Positions 58,805 to 64,000 of a stretch of 64,000 nucleotides of DNA are shown here, one piece after another. The notes under the pieces are model-generated. The model saw only the letters and a program-made list of their open reading frames with translations, made no database searches and was not told the DNA's origin. The stretch is from Jonesiaceae bacterium BS-20 (GTDB lineage: Bacteria; Actinomycetota; Actinomycetes; Actinomycetales; Cellulomonadaceae): the NCBI GenBank assembly GCA_039995105.1, contig CP146203.1:310001-374000 (forward strand). The letters are read 5' to 3'. Positions within the stretch are counted from its first letter, which is position 1. Each line of letters opens with the position of its first letter. The position numbers were made by a program, and so were the translations under genes.

Positions 58805-59742
58805 TAGTTGTTGCCCTGCCCGGTTCCGTCAAGGTTGGTGCCGAGCACAGAGGTGCGCGTTACCGGGGCTGCGGGCATGGCGGTGCCGTGCACGCCGGAA
58901 TCAACGGTGCCAAAGTCACCGGGTGCGTGCGAAGGGTGATCCCCACGGCGGCCGGCGTTAGGGTCAACGGTGCGTAGGGCATCGAGACCCGCAAGAACCG
59001 ACTCCGGGGTGGGGTTTTGGATGTCGCCGGCAATCTTGCCGTCGGCAATCAGGATGACGCGGTCCGCGTAGGCGGCTGCGGCTGGGTCGTGGGTGACCAT
59101 GATGATGGTGCGGTCCAGCTCGCGCACACTTTGGCGCAAGAAGTTCAAGACCTCGGCGCCCGAGCGGGAGTCCAAGTTACCGGTGGGTTCATCGGCAAAA
59201 ACAACCTCGGGACGGGCAATAAGCGCGCGTGCAATAGCTACGCGCTGCTGCTGGCCACCGGAGAGCTCCGAGGGACGGTGGGTGAGACGGTCGGACAGGC
59301 CCAACGTGGAGCTCAGCATGTCCAGCCATTGGCGGTCATCGGCCGTGATCTTCTTGTTTGCCAGCGTCAGCGGCAGCAAGATGTTCTGCTCGGCCGTGAA
59401 CATCGGAAGCAGGTTAAAGGACTGGAACACAAAGCCCACCCGGTCGCGGCGCAGGTTGGTCAGCTGCTCGTCGTTCAGGGAAGTAACCTCGGTGTTGCCC
59501 AGGTATGCGTGCCCGGTTGAGGCAGAGTCCAAGCCTGCAAGCAGGTGCATGAGGGTGGACTTACCGGACCCCGAAGGACCCATGATCGCGGTGAAGCGGC
59601 CCTTAGCAAAGTCAATATTGACACCGTCGAGCGCCTTGACCGTGCTGAGACCGGTCCCGTAGTGCTTGGTCAAAGACCGCGCGGAAACCGCAATGCTGTC
59701 TTGAGCGGTTGGTGAGGGCGTTGCATACCCGGTGGATGACAT
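58804..59742 (-). CDS. ABC ATPase of the FtsX-type exporter
   Basis: About 312 residues. Walker A GPSGSGKST, signature LSGGQQQRVA, Walker B PEVVFADEPTGNLD, switch His in IIMVTHDPAAA: the LolD/MacB ATPase type. The disordered N-terminus and the C-terminal tail (TRTSVLGTNLDGTGQGN) are extra. ATG 59742 has AGGAGC. It overlaps the permease by one base. Two-component genes at 60048-62067 lie upstream in the same direction, a BceR/S-like context. Confidence 0.88.
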   Translation of the reverse strand: MSSTGYATPSPTAQDSIAVSARSLTKHYGTGLSTVKALDGVNIDFAKGRFTAIMGPSGSGKSTLMHLLAGLDSASTGHAYLGNTEVTSLNDEQLTNLRRDRVGFVFQSFNLLPMFTAEQNILLPLTLANKKITADDRQWLDMLSSTLGLSDRLTHRPSELSGGQQQRVAIARALIARPEVVFADEPTGNLDSRSGAEVLNFLRQSVRELDRTIIMVTHDPAAAAYADRVILIADGKIAGDIQNPTPESVLAGLDALRTVDPNAGRRGDHPSHAPGDFGTVDSGVHGTAMPAAPVTRTSVLGTNLDGTGQGNN

Positions 59743-60047
59743 GTTCTTGCTCCTAGTTGGCACGTGGTTTTGTGGTTGACACTGAACCAGTGAAAATCGT
59801 GGTGCGCCTTGACCGTGAGTCACGGTTAAGGCGCACTACTAACGTTAGGAGGAATGCGATCGCAGCGCGTCGGGCGCAGGGCGGGTGTTTGTCAGGCAAT
59901 TATCAGACCGTAGTAGCACTACGGGAGCGACCTAGGTACCAAAACCCCTAGTGGTCGGCTCAGGGTAGGGGGCGTTGCCCCTAACTTGCGGGATTCAGAG
60001 CGTTGAAACAAAACTTTGGTGGTTTTGCTCTGAAACCTGGACTCCAC

Positions 60048-60746
60048 TTACTCGCCGGGGCGAACCAGCCCGTTCTCGTATGCGGTCACCACAATCTGGA
60101 CCCGGTCCCGGGCACCAATCTTGTGCAAGATGCGCCCCACGTGGGTTTTGACGGTGGCCTCGGCAACGAAGAGTTCGGTGGCGATCTCGGTATTACTCAT
60201 GCCCTTGGCAATGAGCATGAGCACTTCGTTTTCCCGGTCGGTCAGGGTCGCTAGGGCAGCGGACTTGGGCGAATCCTCGAGCTGTTCTGCGGGCAGCGGG
60301 GAGATCAACCGGCCCAGCAATCGCTTGGTTGTTGAGGGTGCTATGACCGCATCACCGCTATGAACGGTACGAATTGCGGACAGCATTTCCTCGGGCGGCG
60401 CATCCTTGAGGAGGAATCCGGACGCCCCGGCACGAATAGCCTCAAGCGCGTATTCATCGAGGTCAAAGGTCGTCAAGATGATGATTTTGGGGGATTCCTG
60501 GGGGCGGGTCTGCTCCCAGTGGGAGGTGAGCTGATTGGTTGCGGCCAGGCCATCGAGCTCCGGCATGCGGATATCCATCAGGACTACGTCCACGTCCGCC
60601 GAGCACAATAGCTCAACCGCCTGCTTGCCGTTTCCGGCCTCACACACCACGGTCAGGTCCGGTTGGGAGTCAATGACCATTTTGAAGCCGGCCCGTAAGA
60701 GTTGCTGATCATCGACAATACCGACCCGGATAGGTGCGTTAGTCAT
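60048..60746 (-). CDS. NarL/FixJ-family response regulator
   Basis: 232 residues. Receiver with DD at 9-10 (VGIVDDQQLL), phospho-Asp in DVVLMDIRMPEL and Lys in GFLLKDAPPEE; C-terminal LuxR HTH (LTDRENEVLMLIAKGMSNTEIATELFVAEATVKTHVGRILHKI). ATG 60746 has GAGGGAGAAG; the longer frame lacks an RBS. It is transcribed after the histidine kinase (90-bp gap) and before the ABC exporter, which it probably controls. Confidence 0.9.
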   Translation of the reverse strand: MTNAPIRVGIVDDQQLLRAGFKMVIDSQPDLTVVCEAGNGKQAVELLCSADVDVVLMDIRMPELDGLAATNQLTSHWEQTRPQESPKIIILTTFDLDEYALEAIRAGASGFLLKDAPPEEMLSAIRTVHSGDAVIAPSTTKRLLGRLISPLPAEQLEDSPKSAALATLTDRENEVLMLIAKGMSNTEIATELFVAEATVKTHVGRILHKIGARDRVQIVVTAYENGLVRPGE

Positions 60747-60837
60747 TACTTCTCCCTCAAATATCTTGCGTGGTTCACTCACGTTACCGCACGGGTACGT
60801 TGCGTCAGAATTGGCGGTAACGGGCGATGGCGGGTTT

Positions 60838-62067
60838 TTAGCTTCTCGATGCCGGTGGTAGCGGAAGGTCCAGTTTCACCCGGAATCCGCCGCCTTCAGC
60901 AGGGCCGGCACTGACCGTGCCGCCAAACAGCGCGGCCCGTTCCTTCATGCCTAGTAGTCCCATGCCTGCGCCGTCCGAGCTCGCAAGGGAAGCGGACCCG
61001 CGACCATTGTCTTCAACAATCAGCTGGACCCTGTCCGGAGCCCAGTTGACCATGACCGCAACGGTAGGGTCCGCGCCAGCATGTTTGAGCACGTTGGTCA
61101 ACGACTCTTGGCACACCCGGTACAGGGTCAGGCCAGCCCCGGGAGGTAGCAGGCGTTCGGTTCCGGTCCGCACCAGGGAAGCCTTAATGCCCGAGTCACG
61201 CAGCGACTCAACGAGCGTTTCAATGCTGTCTTGAGCTGGTTGTGGTGAGTGCTGGGCCGAGTTCTCGCCGTTGTCTTGGTCCCTGAGCACGCCCAAGAGT
61301 CTGCGCATGTCGGCGAGGGCAGCGCGGCCGGTATCAGCGATCGTGGTCAGTGATTTTGCAGCCATCTCGGGGTTTGAGGTCGCAGCGTAACGGCCACCGT
61401 CCGCTTGCGCGATGATGACGGAAAGTGAGTGGGCAACAATGTCATGCATTTCCCGGGCAATCCGGGAGCGTTCGTTGGCGGCACCGAGCTTTAACTGTTG
61501 GTCGCGTTCTACTTCTAGGCTCGTATTTTTTAACGTGAGGGCTTGGAATGTCTCGAGTCGGGACCGTCGCAGGAGCCCAAATGCCCAAGCAGTGAGAAAG
61601 AGTAAACCAATAGTAAAGATTGATAAAAGAATTGGCTGGGCTCTGAAGAGCTCAAATCCGGTTGCCGCATGGCCAAAGAGCCCGGCCCCAATGATCGAAA
61701 ATGTCAGGGCCGTGTGGTGCGCCCACCGAGGTGAGAGAAGCGCCACAGAATACAGGGCTACGAGTGTTGAAAGGTCGGCCGGAAATATGAGTGGGGGCCC
61801 GTAGAGCATGTGAAATAGGGCGGCAGAATAGATGATTATGAGGCACAAAAGCGGGCGTGTACGCCGGATGGCAAGCGGTGCGACCAGTAGAAACGCAAAA
61901 GTCGCGGCCCATAGGCCGGTAATGTCAAACCCAAAGAACCAGGTGTAGTTGCTGGTGAATGCAACCGCTAGGGGCATGCAGATGGCGCATAGGACCCCGG
62001 CAAGAAATAGGTCGACTTTGAAGGCATTGTCTTCTAGCCATTGCCCGATCCTCTGATACCAACTCAT
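60838..62067 (-). CDS. DesK-type sensor histidine kinase
   Basis: About 409 residues. Four to five membrane helices (VDLFLAGVLCAICMPLAVAFT; FDITGLWAATFAFLLVAPL; LLCLIIIYSAALFHML; LTFSIIGAGLFGHAAT; LLSIFTIGLLFLTAWAFGLL), HisKA_3 with the His in SRIAREMHDIVAHSLSVII and an HATPase (CQESLTNVLKHAGADP, IVEDNGRGS, GLLGMKERAALFGGTV). ATG 62067 chosen; frames upstream to 62154 have no family similarity. Ligand unknown. Confidence 0.88.
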   Translation of the reverse strand: MSWYQRIGQWLEDNAFKVDLFLAGVLCAICMPLAVAFTSNYTWFFGFDITGLWAATFAFLLVAPLAIRRTRPLLCLIIIYSAALFHMLYGPPLIFPADLSTLVALYSVALLSPRWAHHTALTFSIIGAGLFGHAATGFELFRAQPILLSIFTIGLLFLTAWAFGLLRRSRLETFQALTLKNTSLEVERDQQLKLGAANERSRIAREMHDIVAHSLSVIIAQADGGRYAATSNPEMAAKSLTTIADTGRAALADMRRLLGVLRDQDNGENSAQHSPQPAQDSIETLVESLRDSGIKASLVRTGTERLLPPGAGLTLYRVCQESLTNVLKHAGADPTVAVMVNWAPDRVQLIVEDNGRGSASLASSDGAGMGLLGMKERAALFGGTVSAGPAEGGGFRVKLDLPLPPASRS

Positions 62068-62170
62068 AGGACTACAGTAGAGTCCTCGGCTGCAAAGGTC
62101 ATCAACCTCACGGGCTACCTTTTGCGTTTTGAGGGACTCTAAAGGTTGAATCATGACCTAACATAGATGC

Positions 62171-62854
62171 ATGACCCACGTACTGTTGGCTGAAGACGAC
62201 CCAGCGATCTCAGAACCCTTAGCTCGCGCGTTGACGCGCGAAGGCTATAACGTCGTTGTTCAAGCTACCGGACAGGGCGCCATAGATAACGCTGCAATAG
62301 CCGACCTGGTCGTTCTTGACCTCGGCTTGCCAGACATGGACGGCCTTGAGGTGGCCCGCGCCATCCGCCAAAAGGGCTTGACCACGCCCGTGTTGGTGTT
62401 GACGGCTCGCGCGGACGAGGTTGACCTCGTTGTTGGACTCGACGCAGGCGCCGACGACTATGTGACTAAGCCTTTTAGGCTTGCCGAACTTTTGGCGCGG
62501 GTACGCGCCCTGTTGCGACGCACCCATGGTGACCCAACCGAGTCTGAGGAAATTAATGCTCAGGACGTCAAGGTTGATGTTGCCGCACACCGCGCATTCC
62601 AGGACGGCCGGGAACTACACCTGACCACCAAGGAATTTGAACTGCTGCGCGTTCTGGTCTCATCCGCCGGATCCGTAGTAAACCGCGAGTCACTCATGCG
62701 TGAGGTTTGGGGATCGGAGCCAATCGGTTCCACCAAGACGCTAGATATGCACGTGTCATGGTTGCGCCGCAAACTAAACGATGATGCAAACAGCCCCCGG
62801 TACATTACGACCGTGCGCGGTCTGGGTTTCCGGTTCGAAGTTGGCACCGAGTAA
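62171..62854 (+). CDS. OmpR/PhoB-type response regulator
   Basis: 227 residues. Receiver (LLAEDDPAIS; phospho-Asp in LVVLDLGLPDMDG; DYVTKPFRLAE) and C-terminal trans_reg_C winged helix (LTTKEFELLRVLVSSAGSVVNRESLMREVWGSEPIGSTKTLDMHVSWLRRKL). ATG 62171 is close to the divergent kinase promoter. It is followed after 26 bp by its kinase. Confidence 0.92.
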   Translation: MTHVLLAEDDPAISEPLARALTREGYNVVVQATGQGAIDNAAIADLVVLDLGLPDMDGLEVARAIRQKGLTTPVLVLTARADEVDLVVGLDAGADDYVTKPFRLAELLARVRALLRRTHGDPTESEEINAQDVKVDVAAHRAFQDGRELHLTTKEFELLRVLVSSAGSVVNRESLMREVWGSEPIGSTKTLDMHVSWLRRKLNDDANSPRYITTVRGLGFRFEVGTE

Positions 62855-62880
62855 CTCTTTCCTGACCTAAGGAATTCTTT

Positions 62881-64000
62881 ATGAGGCGCCGGTTAATTCT
62901 GGCAACTGTTTCTGCAGTTGCCGCCGCCGTAATCCTGCTTGGCTTTCCGCTGGCCTTCTTTGGCGGCTACTACGTCTTTGAAAACGAGAGCCAGTCGGTT
63001 GCCTCACGGGCAAAGGCGCTGGCCCAACAGGTCGAGAGCCGCGTTGCTGGCGGAGATGAGTTAACCCAAGGGCTCATGGACCGGTACGTGGGCGGTGACG
63101 ACGGCAGAATCCCCGCCTTCATCAAGGTCGTGATGCCCGACGGCGCCGTTGGTACCGCGGGGGACCCCATTGAGGGACGCAAACTTGAGTCCGTGATCAT
63201 GACCGGGTCGACCGCCATGATTACCGTCGGCGTGGATTATTGGACCGTGGTTGCCCGTTCTGCCCAGGTGGTCTTACTGGTCATAACGGCCGCGGTTGTT
63301 GCGTTTGGTGCGGGAATTGTCATGGCCGTCTGGCAGGCAAATAGGTTGTCGCGCCCGTTGGTGTACCTTGCGGCTTCCGCGGAACAGTTGGGTTCCGGGC
63401 AGGTGCGCCCCCACTTGGAAGAGTCCGGGGTTGAAGAAATTGACCTTGTAGCCGCCGAGCTCGCTCGGTCTGCGGACCGGCTTGCGGGGCGCATTGCCGC
63501 CGAGCGGCAGTTCTCTTCCGATGCCTCACACCAGTTGCGTACTCCGCTTACGGCCTTGTCCATGCGGCTGGAAGAAATCGCGATGCTTTCCCCGGATAGT
63601 CCCGAGGTCCAAGAGGAAGCCCGGATTAGCTTAGAACAGGTCGAACGCCTGGTCCTGACCGTTGATGATTTGCTGTCACGGTCCCGGACCTCATCCGGTG
63701 GCACAACCGAGGCCGTCCACCTCCTCGATGTCTTGCAACAGCAGGAAGAGGAGTGGGAAGCAGTCTTTGCTAAGGCTGGACGCAAACTCACCGTTACCCA
63801 AGAGGGCGAACTTTGGGTCTTTGCCACTCCCGGTGCGCTCGCCCAAGTAATTGCAACCCTGTTGGAGAACTCCCTCAAGCACGGCGGCGGACACACCCAA
63901 GTCGTAGCTAAGCAGCAAGGTCCCCGCAACGCCGTGGTCATCCAAGTAGGGGACGAGGGCGACGGGATCCCGGAGGAACTGGCATCGATTATCTTTGAAC
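62881..64000 (+). CDS. Sensor histidine kinase (partial, runs off the window)
   Basis: At least 373 residues; no stop is reached. Two membrane helices (ILATVSAVAAAVILLGFPLAFFGGYYVF; VVLLVITAAVVAFGAGIVMAVW) flank an extracellular sensor of about 85 residues. HisKA with the phosphorylated His in FSSDASHQLRTPLTALSMRLEEI, then the HATPase with N-box VIATLLENSLKHGGG and G1 VGDEGDGIPEEL, after which the window ends. ATG 62881 follows AAGGA. Pairs with the OmpR-type regulator. Confidence 0.9.
   Translation, partial: MRRRLILATVSAVAAAVILLGFPLAFFGGYYVFENESQSVASRAKALAQQVESRVAGGDELTQGLMDRYVGGDDGRIPAFIKVVMPDGAVGTAGDPIEGRKLESVIMTGSTAMITVGVDYWTVVARSAQVVLLVITAAVVAFGAGIVMAVWQANRLSRPLVYLAASAEQLGSGQVRPHLEESGVEEIDLVAAELARSADRLAGRIAAERQFSSDASHQLRTPLTALSMRLEEIAMLSPDSPEVQEEARISLEQVERLVLTVDDLLSRSRTSSGGTTEAVHLLDVLQQQEEEWEAVFAKAGRKLTVTQEGELWVFATPGALAQVIATLLENSLKHGGGHTQVVAKQQGPRNAVVIQVGDEGDGIPEELASIIFE

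Overview
The window looks like a chromosome segment of a mid-to-high-GC actinomycete, probably in or near the Micrococcales. The evidence is a mycothiol S-conjugate amidase (mca), a WhiB protein, DUF4307, DUF5997 and DUF2505 family proteins, an AfsR/SARP-type regulator, a PdtaS-type kinase, an LAxTG sorting signal, and frequent GTG/TTG starts behind AGGAG-type ribosome binding sites. Genus cannot be fixed from sequence alone.

0-13 kb: a decayed lipoprotein gene, then a sortase-anchored leucine-rich-repeat surface protein divergent from a large AfsR-type ATPase regulator. The space between them carries 11-bp tandem repeats typical of SARP operators. Next come a MOSC protein and an EndoIII-fold glycosylase. 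A minus-strand sulfur-nutrition operon follows (M20 amidohydrolase, metN, metI, metQ), preceded by a 19-residue Cys-rich leader peptide and an attenuator-like terminator. Two small envelope genes each carry the same 53-bp upstream element.

13-27 kb: mainly housekeeping genes. These are a glycine betaine ABC importer (opuA type), a Bax-inhibitor-1 protein, an FKBP isomerase, a DUF5997/LysR-effector pair, msrA, an AI-2E family permease, ilvA, then greA, DUF4307, mca, a Rv1083-like protein and a hemolysin III protein. The last block has the order of the Mycobacterium tuberculosis greA-Rv1081c-mca-Rv1083-hlyIII-Rv1086 neighbourhood.

27.3-43.4 kb: about 16 kb of accessory DNA splits hlyIII from the Rv1086-type prenyl transferase. 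It holds an XRE repressor, an excisionase-like protein, winged-helix/replication-like genes (one with an amber stop), two IS3-family elements, a serine resolvase plus a resolvase remnant, inverted copies of two genes, structured hairpin repeats, and a compact operon encoding a small secreted two-cysteine peptide, a lipoprotein and an ABC-2 exporter. That operon is the best candidate for an undescribed system, probably a lactococcin-972-like bacteriocin with immunity functions. An 88-bp inverted-arm element with a fixed 47-bp spacer occurs three times. No integrase or conjugation genes are visible.

43.4-64 kb: the backbone resumes with the prenyl transferase, an HemQ/ChdC-family protein lacking the proximal heme histidine, PdtaS, DUF2505, a collapsed MarR/MFS locus, glutamate dehydrogenase, a Fic protein, WhiB, an orphan EccC/FtsK-like ATPase, and an FtsX-type ABC transporter with an upstream DesK/NarL-type two-component system. 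A second, OmpR-type two-component system runs off the right edge.
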